Shown here piece by piece: positions 35,471 to 46,400 of a stretch of DNA of 64,000 nucleotides. Position 1 is the stretch's first letter; each line of letters opens with the position of its first letter. Made by a program: the position numbers and the translations under genes. The notes beneath the pieces are model-generated. The model saw only the letters and a program-made list of their open reading frames with translations, was not told where the DNA came from and did no database searches. Origin of the DNA: Polytrichum commune (taxonomy: Eukaryota > Streptophyta > Polytrichopsida > Polytrichales > Polytrichaceae); contig OX485803.1 of the NCBI GenBank assembly GCA_950295325.1, forward strand, positions 74,043,554-74,107,553, given 5' to 3'.

Positions 35471-38400
35471 ATGGATGGTAGCACAAATCTTCCTGAGCAC
35501 AGCTTAAATTATGTGCAATCCCCTTTAAAGCCTAAGCACAATGAAGCTGCAAAAAAGGGAGAGTGTAGTCATACCTTTGGCGTAGATGTAGATGAGGCCG
35601 CACTCAAGGGAGAATACGAGCTTGCCCGCGACAAGCGTGTAGCCGCACTACAGCAGTTCTTGAAGCCTGTGCAGACTGCAGCCACAGCACTGTAAGTCCT
35701 GTAGCAGTTTTTTTGTATTTCTTGACGTATGCAGGTTGAGCAAGTTTACTATTGCGACAGAGCGGGATTAGTAGCACTAGGGCGAGGTTACTTTTTGGGC
35801 AGAGTCGGCCATCACTTGTAGTATAATCACTTCACACATACAGTAAATACTTGCTCACATCTTCATACATCAGCTGCTATCTGCCAACACCCTCTGAGCT
35901 TAGGGTTTAGGTTTATTCATTTGACTAATACTCACTAATGTGGCATTGTGAAGGCATCCTGCATAACCAGGCTCACTGATGGTAAAATCTTCTATCTCCC
36001 TCTGAGGTTTGCCATTGCCGCTATACACTGAGTATTCCTTCCTCTTGCATCCGTAACCCCTGTTCTCTTGGACGCTTGCAGTAACTAGGTTAGGTATTCA
36101 AATTTCCGCCATCAGTTTCGTGGAGTACATAGAAGCACTGTGGTCATGCCAGCACTACCTTCCAGCTGACATTGTAGGAGTAATTTTTAAGTGATTTTTT
36201 GAGTTTAGATGATGTTGAGTAATTTGGTTGAGCCACGTATGATGGGCTCCATGGTCTCACACGTGGACGGTGGGGATTGCGCGCCATGTAGACCAGCATC
36301 CTCGAGGGCCGCGAACCCACGTCACTCTCTAACCCTACCACCTCTCTCCGTGCACTTGCTCGCTGTGACTCTGTCAACTCTGAAGTGCCATGTGTAGATC
36401 CGTGTAGATGCTTTGGATGTGTGTGTACTCAGGAGATTTTGTTGGGGTGGCAGGCGTGACATGGTGAATTCAGAGAACCCAAGAGTACGCCGCGAACCCG
36501 CACCAAACCCCTTCAAGCCCCCGCGCAGGAGCAACAGGGAGTGTGTTCTGAAGAACTCGCAGGTGGGAGCCCACAACGACATGGTAATCATAGCCGAGGA
36601 TTCGGACGAGACACTGCCCGAGGACGAGTGGGAACCAGGTAAGTCTCTCACTCGCAGATTGATTGCTTGCGGATTTCAGAACCCTAGGGAATCTTTCAAC
36701 CTACTTGCTTCATTGCTTGTGTCTTGGTTGCATGCAGGTGGGTTGCTTGGTGTTTAGAATTGGCTTTCGAGGTTGTATGTACTCTGATCCAGAAGGCAAT
36801 GTGATGTGTGGGTTTTTTAGATCTGGGGTTTTAGTGGAATTTGGACTACTCACTTGAAATAATGCAACTCTGTATGTACTCTGGTCCATAAAGCAATGGG
36901 GTTTTAGATTTGGGCCTTGAAGAATTTGGATTGCTCACTTGAAACTGGTTTAGGGTACATTGAGATGGTGGGTTGGTGTTTAGAATTGACTTTTCAGCAA
37001 TGTATGTACTCTGGTCCATAAGGCATAGTGATGTGTGGGTTTTTAGATATGGGGTTTTAGTGGAATTTGGATTACTCACTTGAAACTGGTTTAGGGTACA
37101 TTGAGATTGTGGGATGGTGTTTTCCACAGTCATTTCGAGGTTGTATGTACTCTGGTCCATAAAGCAATGGGGTTTTAGATCTGGGCCTTGAAGAATTTGG
37201 ATTGCTCACTTGAAACTTGTTTAGGGTACATTGAGATTGTGGGTTGGTGTTTGCCAGAATCTTTCGAGGTTGTATGTACTCTGGTCCATAAAACAATGTG
37301 ATGTGTGGGGATTTTAGATATGGGCTTTGGCAATTTGGATTACTCACTTGAAGCTGGTTTAGGGTACATTGAGAAAAATCATTTTTCAGAAAGAAAAGAA
37401 AGAAGTCATTTTCCAGTAGCCACAAGTATGACTAAGCACATCTACCTGTCTCTTATTCTCAAGAGTGTTAGGAGTGATCAAAACATGAAACCCCACTTTC
37501 TAAAAATCTGGATGAATCTTTGGAGCTAGATGGAGGCTAGTTGGAGTGCAAGAACTAATGCTTCAGCAGTCCAGGCCATGATAGAATTAGTTCCCCTTAT
37601 TACTTTTGTCCCATGCTGGAGCTACTAGGACCTTTGGCTCAAGAAAGGGTTACCTTCAGAAATACCTAGGTGAGTCTTCTCGCAAATACTGGTCTATTGC
37701 TTTACATGTATCCCTTTCCCCAATGCCTTGAAAAAAAGATTGAGAAACATCTCTGCCTGCAAATAGATTTCCAAGTCCGAGAGATTTTTATGTATATTTT
37801 TCGAACTTATACCTGTAGATCTTTAAATGATACAACCACTGGGCTTCCATTTCCATCTCCTTTCCTGCTTCCGTTGCCTCTTCCTCTTCTTCATCAGCAA
37901 CTGCCTTACTCCCTCCTAATAACTCCCTCAACAGTCATAGGTTGGGGCAATTCCTCGTCTTCCTCTTCAGCAAATTCAATCGTCTCAACTACAACAAAAT
38001 CATGCCAATCAATCAATGTCTTTTGCTGACTAGTTGACTTTTCTTTTTCTGATGTAACAGGCGTTGAATTACTTGATACAAGATGAGGGCAAGCCTCCTC
38101 AGATTAGTTCACATGTTGCTTCCGTGTTTGCTTAAGTGCTTAATTGCTTGCTTACTTGTTAAGTCAACTCCTTCGTGGGCGTAGTGGTCTAGGGTTTTAT
38201 GGTTTTTAAGATACGCCTTGAGACTGAAATATATTAAACTTGCCCCCAACCTTTTTATCCATGCTGCAGACTGCTCTACAGACTCGGAGTCGCTACATGA
38301 AGGCACTCATGTTGTGGCTGGCTCCAGTGCTACAAAGAGAAAACGAGCTAGAAATTTTTTGAAGACTCCAGAGAAAAAGGTACGTGTTAAGGCTCTCCTC

Positions 38401-41400
38401 CCATCTGCAGTAATTTTCCAATCCATTTGGAGTAAGCTTGCAGTAAGTTTGAAGTAAGCTTACAGTAAGTTCACAGTAAGCTTTTAGTATTGGATTACTA
38501 TTGTGTTCTGCCACAGTATTTTTTCACTACTTCTACAGTACTTACGCAGTATTGTGTGTCAAGAGCTACCTGCCTAACCATACATGCTTCTTTCAACCAG
38601 TATACACGTCATTGTATACCCTAAACTGTCTATATGTTGTGGTGAGGGTTAGGTTGCAGCAAACCAAGGGGACAACTCCACACCTGGATTACCTCAGAGC
38701 CAATGGCCTTGGATGCAACCACCGTGGATGCAACAGCCATCTGGGGCCATGGGGCAATCCATGCAACCAGGACCTGGAATGATGCCGCAACAAGCCCCGT
38801 GGATGATGGGACAAGGAATGCCATGGATGATGGGCCATCCATACACTAACCAATGGATTCCTCCGCCAGCACCTGCCACACAACATGTTCAAGACCAATT
38901 TAAGGTAAAGGCGGATAGTGAAGCAAGAGCGACACGGAGAGCCACTAGGAAGGAGGCAGAAACAAATGTGGAATTGCGGCGCTCTGGAGGCCAGAAACCT
39001 CATACACTGAGAGTGAAAGCGGGCGGTGGCATAGATGGCAGATGTGAAGGCAAGAATGCCTTTGATGAGGCGCTCCGCAGCCTGGTTCCTCGCATTTTGG
39101 ATGTAAGCGTGCTAAAGTGGAAGTTCCAGCCTCCAGGCTCTGTGGAGAAGCTGAGGTCTGCCATAGACAATGAATTTGAGTACTTGGGACATAGTCTTTC
39201 AGACCTTGGCTTCAAAACTGCAGTCAAGCGTCAAATGAAAACAGAGAGGGCCAAAATGAAAGGTTGGTTTATGTCTGGCAAAAAACAATGCCCTGTTTTC
39301 ATTGAACCTGATCAATGGGCACGATTATGTGAATATTGGTCGGCGCCCGAGACAGAACAAAAGGCGCAGTTGATGGCGAAAGCAAGGCAGCAAGTGAAGA
39401 ACATGTCGAATGTTGGGAGGGGAGGAAAGGCTGGAAAAGAGGCTCAATTGGTAAGTAGCCCTAAAACTTGATAGTTTGTAAGTCACTTCACATGTTTATT
39501 ATATCAAATTTGATCTAATGAGGCTAAAGTGCATTTGTATGACAGCGGAAAAAGAGGCAGAGGAGCCCAGGGATTACTGAGATTGTGGAAGAGTTCCAAG
39601 AGTCTGAGCAGACTGGAGCTTGTACATCTGTAAGTATGGAGGCTCTATTCAACTAATCTTATTGTCTTGGGTTTATGTAGCTCAGTTGCAAAGGTAATAT
39701 AGTAACTTCAGAGTACTGTGAACTGCCGCAATGAAGTTGGGTGTAGGCTGGGCTTAGTCCTGGGTATATGCTGTAATTTTGCATTCAGTCTGATTAAAGT
39801 AGTTGTTGGGTCCTTATTGAGTCATAGTTCTGTCATTATGTAGTGAGTTCACAGTTATATTGCTGGGTTTTTGTAGTAATTCCTAAGTCATAGTTCCAGA
39901 AGTTCAAGTAATTCTTCTGAAAGTTTTTACAAGCAGGTTCCAATTGGTTAGTGTCAAGCTCCGCTGCAATTGACTTAATTCCACTTGAGCTGCTCTTATA
40001 CTAGATCACATGATAGGTTTATGTCCTAACAGATTGCCAACTCCTTGCAATCAATGGCTGTCATCATGGTGTTTCAATGTAGCCCTAGCAATCCATGGAT
40101 GTGTTCACAATGGATTATGTAGCAATCGCAATTGCATATTGTGTGTATGCTGGAACCATGAGGTCATAATGTGGTCATCTTCTACATCCAGTCTGTTGTG
40201 GCTAAACCATAATAATTTTGTACCTCGTTTGTGCACAGCAAGGAGTTTCTGGGAGGATGGCATCACGGATGACAACAGTTGAGAGCCAGCAAAATGAGCT
40301 CAAGCAGCAGTTATCCGAAGTTTTGCAGAGTTCACAACAAAACACCCTGGTTCTAAATAACCTTTCGTCCATGTTCTCCATCATGATGGAGAAATGGGGT
40401 AACCCAGTGACTGTATGCGAGCCCAAGTCGACTACACCCCAAAACACTAACTCCCATATGCCTAGTTCAGATCCCATGTTCAATTCATGCGATGGTGGTG
40501 CAGGTGACACCGCCCTTAAACCAGTTTCCAAGGTGTTGGAATTTGGAGCTCCCAACAATGTGGCTAAGGTGAATGGGGAGGGTGTGATGGGGGGTGGTAA
40601 GAGTCCAGAGGGTGCTAGCGAGGTAGGCGCTAGCAAGGTAGGTGGAACAGAGGCACTTCACACACTTGCAGGTGGACTTTTGGAAGCTGAAGCAGCCGCG
40701 GTTGGGGAGCACACTCCTCGCGAAGGTGGGAATGGGAAGGATGGGCTCGATTTGTGTGCAAAGGGTGCAAGAAGTGGGACCTTGAGAGAGGGAAGTGGTG
40801 ACGGTGGGACTGTGGTTGCTTTGGCCGTGGAGGGTGGGATTGCAGGGTCTGGCAATGGAGAAGGTAGGTCCCATCGAAGTGGGAATGGGGACGTGGCTCC
40901 GCCATCGTCACCAGGGAAGAAAGTACCTCCCACTAAACCAAGGAGGAAAAATAAGCACCATTCCCCTAACAGAGTAGGTGGTAGTGGCAGTCAAGAGGCT
41001 CATCCAAATGACCAGGTGAGCAGCGACATCGAGAGAATTGGTGCCCTAAACCCAGTTAAATTATTGATTTTTGATGTCCATGGCACGCTTTTAGATTGCA
41101 GTCTATTGTCGGAGCCAAATCCTAACACCTCTATCCGTGTGACTACGCGGTCTTCGACACGACGGATAGTGTTTAGGCCATGGCTTAGTGAATTCATAGA
41201 CAAGTGCTTTAGAAATTTCAGAGTTGCATTTTGGGGTATCAAGAGCACATCAAACATGGAAGATGTTTTGGCATCGATGATGCGGAGGTTTAATGGATTG
41301 GGTAGCCACAAACCTGTGTTCATATGGTCAACCAAGGAATGTGAGGAGTATAGTGAGAACATTGGGGTGTCAAAGTGGAAAAAACCATTGGCCAAAGTGT

Positions 41401-41750
41401 GGGCGACGTGGCCAGAATGGAATGAGGGGAATACAATCATCATTGACCACCACCGAGCTATGGTGGACTGCAACCCAGCTGCGAACATCATTATCCCGCC
41501 CGCATTCTATGTGGAGGACATCACCAAGCTTGCAAATGATAACAATTACCTGAGATTTGGTTTGTGGCCTATTCTCAAAGGCCTACTTGGTAGTGTTGAT
41601 GTTCACCAACATGGTAGTGTGTTGCCTAACACCAAGCAGGCAATTGGGGATACTTCGCGAAATGTACAGGTTGGTGGGAGGACAACGAGGAGCTCGAAGA
41701 TGAAACTTCCAGACACATCCTTGTCGGGACATCCTCCGTTGTCAGGTTAG
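35471..41750 (+). CDS. TnpA-like protein fused to a plant FCP1-type HAD phosphatase-like domain
   Basis: Six exons with matching phases: 35471-35691, 36454-36638, 38270-38379, 38653-39450, 39546-39629 and 40239-41750 (969 codons). All introns are GT-AG, mostly with GTAAGT-type donors. Residues ~137-172 hold a basic patch (TKRKRARNF). ~189-250 is M/Q/P-rich (repeated PWMQ and PWMMG). ~300-430 resembles the Transposase_24/PttA family (GWFMSGKKQCPVFI, QWARLCEYWSAPETEQKAQ). After a coiled-coil-like segment (~478-515) and a Gly-rich linker comes an FCP1/NIF-like HAD domain (~740-920): LLIFDVHGTLLD (742-753), RPWLSEFIDKC, KPLAKVW and NTIIIDHHRAMVDCNP (864-879). The HAD DxD is DVH and the usual DD pair is DH, so catalysis is doubtful. 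It likely binds element ends in the nucleus. An extra 5' exon cannot be excluded. Confidence 0.8.
36770..37380 (+). repeat. Tandem repeat in intron 2 of the tnpA-FCP1 gene
   Basis: Five diverged units, about 97-141 bp apart, each begin near TGTATGTACTCTGGTCC (36774, 36871, 37001, 37142 and 37270). They run through TTTGGATTGCTCACTTGAAA and TTTAGGGTACATTGAGA. They lie wholly inside the 1.6-kb intron. Apparent proteins read from them on the minus strand are repetitive by-products. Confidence 0.85.
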
Positions 41751-42282
41751 GGGAGCTGTGAACTACTGGTTCACACTTTGCAATGTCCCCTTGCCTATGT
41801 TACATTGAACTCACTAATGGGCTTCATATGTTGGATTTGTGCGCAGGCAAATCAAGGGAAGGAGCTTCGAAGAAGGACGGTGAAAGCACTTGACAACGCA
41901 TTGAATGAAGGACCCAATGTGCACCGGGTATATAGCTAAGTACAGTAGCATTTGATTTATAGGTTCCGAAGTTTTAATTTGGTGTTGTTGCATAATTTCT
42001 ATGTCCCTTGACATGTTGCGTGTTGCGGATGTTGGGCTGGGGCAGTTTGCTATTGGCCAAGTTGTGCAGTTATTGAATTTCAAGAGTCCGCGGCAGATTG
42101 TGGCATGCGGAACTGTTAGTGGTGTGTGGGGGGTAGATAAATTTCATTTCAAACCAATTCCCCACTCGTTCTACAAGGTTGATGTTACACAAGTACAAGT
42201 GGGTGATGCCCCTCTCATGCATCCACATCCAGAAGGGGATCAATTAGTTGTGGCTGATGTGATAGGAGGCAGTGCGTTATAG
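41751..42282 (+). pseudogene. C-terminal continuation of the tnpA-FCP1 frame, cut off by a TAG
   Basis: The frame of the last exon continues after a single TAG (41748-41750) through 41751-41930, with QGKELRRRTVKALDNALN. A further module follows at about 42010-42282 (GLGQFAIGQVVQLLNF, SGVWGVDKFHFKPIPHSFY). Element A has homologous, uninterrupted sequence at both places. Where B has TAG (41748, 42280), A has a sense codon (GAG, TGG). The final module resembles nothing I can name; its W-G-V-D-K-F-H-F-K core is conserved between copies. Either B has lost its tail by mutation or the tail is spliced differently. Confidence 0.65.
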
Positions 42283-42599
42283 AGCCAGAAGCATTTGAAG
42301 GCTTAGGAAATTTTGAGCATAGCAAACATGTTTAGAAGATTGAAGGGTTAGGACACTGAAGGGGCTAGGACTCCCAGTTGATGCGGAATGGAGCAGTACA
42401 GTGTAAAAATGCACATTCCCAAGGCAATTTTGATAAGTTAGGTGGCACTTGTTGTATGTGTGGAACCACACTTATTTTCAATATGACATCGAAAGCGGAT
42501 TAATGAATGTATGACTCGAATTTGGACTCATAGTGTAGTCACACATGAAATGCTTGAGTTGTTGTTGTTGTAATTGATTAGTTGACATTTCAAATGCAA

Positions 42600-42960
42600 C
42601 CAATAATAGATTATAATGAATGACTACTCTATGACCGCAATCAATGACCACTCTATGACAGTATTGAATGTCCACCCCATGTCTACTCTATGTAGCCACT
42701 CTCTCTACTCTATGACTACTTTATGTCTACTCTATGACTACCATATGACTACTGCATGACTATAATCAATGAGTAACATATGACTACTGCATGACTATAA
42801 TCAATGAGTAACATATGACTATAATGACTATAATCAAACATATGACTATAATGACTATAATCAAACATATGACTACAATGACTATAATCAATGAGTAACA
42901 TATGACTATAATGAATGAGTACTATATGACTATAATGAAGTCCACATGGCACTATCGGCA
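42600..42960 (+). repeat. Subterminal TATGACTA repeat array of element B
   Basis: More than fifteen copies of a TATGACTAY word occur in 360 bp, including near-perfect repeats of TAATCAATGAGTAACATATG. The array lies 500-870 bp inside the right terminus. In CACTA elements clustered short subterminal motifs are TnpA-binding sites required for transposition (established for En/Spm). The same ATGACTA/TAGTCAT word recurs at the left end. Confidence 0.85.
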
Positions 42961-43039
42961 TATACGTGGCAGTTCATCCAAGCGGGACATGGCCATATCA
43001 ACACCGATGATGTGGCAGCTCAAATCACGGCATGATCGC

Positions 43040-43468
43040 CACGCGTATGTTACCTAGCAAACAAACACATACATTCAACTAGAGAATGACTACGCATTTT
43101 AACACGTGGCATTATGCGATTGGAATGGTTTCGCCACATGTAAATATGAAATTATGGCACGTGGCACAAACTCACATTGCAAAAGAGAAATGCTACATCC
43201 TCGAAGACCCTGCCACATAGATGGTGACGAGGATGCCATGATGTATGCCTAGTCAGCAGCTGGCCACCACGTCGGAGCCACGGGGCAAAAGAGACTCACG
43301 TGTGACCTATTTGGATGAAGCTGACATGGAATCCATGTCATGTCCACAATAACTATATGTCCGTTACAACTTGTCCATAATAACTAAAAAAATTATAGTT
43401 ATTCTTGTCCTTTACGACATGTTTTAGAGTTTTAAATACAGTTGTTGATTGATGAAATTCTTCTAGTG
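43040..43468 (-). repeat. Type-1 terminal region of element B
   Basis: This is the reverse complement partner of 22098-22540. The outermost 13 bp repeat the CACTAGAAGAAT terminus, and inner blocks GTCGTAAAGGAC, TTAGTTATTATGGACA and AGTTGTAACGGAC are conserved. ACGTGGC words are frequent. Confidence 0.85.
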
Positions 43469-43471
43469 AAA

Positions 43472-46400
43472 TTACAGTCGGATTGCCATCCGATGGTTGG
43501 AAATTTGAACCGGCCATGAGGGGAAATCCATCGGCTGATAATGAACTAGTCATCGGTTTTCCCCAAACATAGGTTGGAACAATGTCCAATCGTGCATACT
43601 TCTTATCCATTCAGATTCATAAACCTAAAATACACATTTTGTATCCATTATATCTTGTAATAAAGTTGAATAAAATGACATTCTATAATAATATTCTTCT
43701 CATCCAATCATAAGTGCGAGAATTGGAATGTGAGATCCATCAATTGCCCCTATAATATTAAAAAATCCCATGAATGGCCTCAAATTCTTGTGCTAGAACC
43801 CTAAACTGAGCTGGACTTAGAAATTGCAAAAAAAATCCTTGCAATCGAACTCTTACCAATCCACAAAACTTTCTCACTATTTTTGAAATTATACTTCTAG
43901 CCACCCATATACTTCTCGTATGTTACATAAGGTATATCCTGTCCTAAGCTTTTATAATAACATTATAACCATACTCTTAACTAAAATTGTCTCTCTCATG
44001 TGTACTCTTTCTCTACAAATACAAACCTAACCTCTAAAAAAAACTTAAATATATTATGACATACACGAGTTCTTTGTTTGAACACTTATTTTGTGAAAGA
44101 ACCCAATAATAACCTATAGGTGAACCCTACATTTCTCTCAAATGCCCGCACTATAATTGATGATCTTCATACTCTCAAAGAAAATGCTCAAAATCAAGGC
44201 ATTTTCTCATTCTTCATTAAGTGCCAATGCTTGCATGTCAAGCACATATTACACAATCATGTGCCAACATCAATATAAAGCCAATGCAACAATAATCCTC
44301 CCTCTTCTTTCAAGATGATTCATCATGCTCTCATTTCCTTCCTCACCAATGTAAAACTAAAAAAAAAAGTGCAAACGAGAGAAAGATATATAACTAATAA
44401 GATAGGGTTGCCCCTCTTTTCCCATTAATTAAATATGGAGCAGTCCCTCAACATGGTCCACGTTCACTTCACATGATGTTTGAGGGCCTGTCAGTACACA
44501 AAATGGCTTTCCCAACATTCATTGTCCAAAATTCCTCACCATTTCATGGTCATAGCCCTTGGCTCGTGTGTGAAGCGACCCTTAGATGGCCCAAATGAAA
44601 AAAAAACTTAATCATCAAAATGCCTAAATTTTAGGAAATTTGATACATTGGAACAACTCAATGCAAAATCAACACCTCACAACTGACAACACATCATGTC
44701 ATATGGAGTCAACTTCACACTCATGCATTAGGTACTGAACCTCTCGAATTGAAATCAATAAAATGCTCAAGAACATGCAAAATTTGCTTGAGAACGTGTG
44801 AGTAAGAAAACCTAAGGTGAGGTGTTGCCGTGTGAATGTCTATGAGAGTGTTTGGATGGTGTTTGAGGAAGTGAGTGATGGGTCCGTAGTGAGGAAAAGA
44901 GTTGTTTGCATGTTGGGACGAAGTGTGGCGATGAAGCTTTGCCACAGGAGATCCAAACTCTAAACTGGTAGATGCGAACTCAACTATTATGTCCAAACTC
45001 TGATCTCTAGATCTAGTGCAGCTTGATTGAAACTGTGAACTTTGATCTTAGATCTGAACTTGAAATCTTGCTCTAGTGTAGCTTGGTTGAAGAGTCTGCC
45101 TGCAAATGTACTAAACTTCTTGCAATCAAAGTACATACTACAGTTGAAATGACACCACATCTTGCTCCAACATTGCTTGGAGATCTATGCAGCATTAAAC
45201 AAGACTCTGAGCTTAGATCCGAACTTTGAACTCTAGTGCAGCTAGCTTTTGCAAAGGTGAAGGCAAACTTGGTCGAAAAGTATGTCTGTGAGGGTGAAGG
45301 GTGGCGGTTAGTGCAGCGAGCGAAGATTGACTCTAATGCAACTTCGAAACTCTGGTGTGCTCCGGCGAAGGTAGAAGTCTGTCTGCAAAGAGGGAGGCAG
45401 GGGAAGAGGGAAGCAGGTTGTGGGAGGAGAAGGAGTCCGCCAAGGGAGAGAAGATTATGTTTCTTCGGAGGAGGGGAGGAAGACTTTGTTGGCCCGAGGA
45501 CAACTTTCCACACAACCTCTCCTGAACATGAGCACAAAACGACACAATAATTGTTCACAATCCTACTTGATATTTTAAGACAACTTAACTTCAACCTTCA
45601 AGGCTAACATCATGTACTTAGCAGCCATGAATGAATTTAATACATGGATTCATTATAGAATATGTTATGTGTCTAAATGAATAAATTTACATGTACATAT
45701 TTTTCTAATTTTTCATAATGGTTTAACAAACTGTCTAAGCATTATTTTTGAAGATAATTAATTATCGGGCAAAATCTCCTCAACTTGTTATCAACCTATG
45801 GTATGTCACTAGTAGGAACTATGCCATTTTTAAGACTACAAATGACTATAGTGAAGCCCTCTTGGTCGTCACTCCAAACGGAGTCATTTATGTGTCACAG
45901 ATGTGTCAAAAGGGCATGTGCCACAAGAAGCCATGCCCCTTCTAAGGGCACGCTTTTCATGTGTTGCATGTGTTGGTCATTCCAACAAAACAAACTAAAC
46001 TTTATGTGATGTCGGAGATGCTTTTGTCAGTTTATACAAACATCTTTAAGTTGGCCGAGCACTTCCATGTAAAGTAAGGGGACCCACATATGAGAGGGTA
46101 CATTTGCCTTGCATCAAACAAGCAAGTTGGAACATGGTCATCAATGCATTTTGAATGTTACACGACTAGACTTATTGAACTTCATATCTTGATTTTCAAG
46201 AAAAATGAAAAAAAAACGAAAAAAAAATATATATATACACTCACTCACATACACACTTCATGCAATGATTGAAGACAAGAACACACCACCATGAAAAATC
46301 TAGCAAAAAATAGGACAATTACTTTTCCAAACGACCATGTTTATATACTTAAATGGTTTTTCAACTCAAATGAAAGTTACTGTCAAGTTCCTAGAGAGGT

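Larger units (their letters stand above)
28360..43468. mobile_element. CACTA element B, full-length copy with two divergent genes
   Basis: It starts CACTAGAAGAATCC at 28360 and ends GATGAAATTCTTCTAGTG at 43468. The flanks are a perfect 3-bp duplication AAA (28357-28359 and 43469-43471). It is 15109 bp long and holds a tnpD-type transposase on the minus strand (29515-33442) and a tnpA-FCP1 fusion gene on the plus strand (35471-41750). These are divergently transcribed from a ~2-kb centre that carries a smaller insertion and a direct duplication. Both ends have motif-rich subterminal regions. The transposase frame is complete, so the copy may be, or recently have been, autonomous. The tail of the second gene carries two stops that element A lacks. 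Confidence 0.94.

Noticed and set aside
36846-37425. Repetitive minus-strand proteins with repeated DQSTY-like and GPEYIQ-like units
   Set aside because: They come from the tandem repeat in intron 2 of the tnpA-FCP1 gene.
41746-41847. An intron between FCP1 tail segments of element B
   Set aside because: GT-AG borders exist, but the phase does not lead into the frame conserved with element A, where the region is open without splicing. A premature TAG is the simpler reading, though not proven.
22098-43468. A single 21-kb CACTA element with ~2-kb inverted repeats spanning the whole block
   Set aside because: The outer flanks are TTT and AAA, which do not form a direct duplication. Two internal CACTAGAAGAAT ends at 27784 and 28360 give two elements with matching duplications instead.
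45073-45594. A 173-codon minus-strand frame
   Set aside because: No domain, a competing open frame on the other strand and loose repeats in the DNA argue against a gene.
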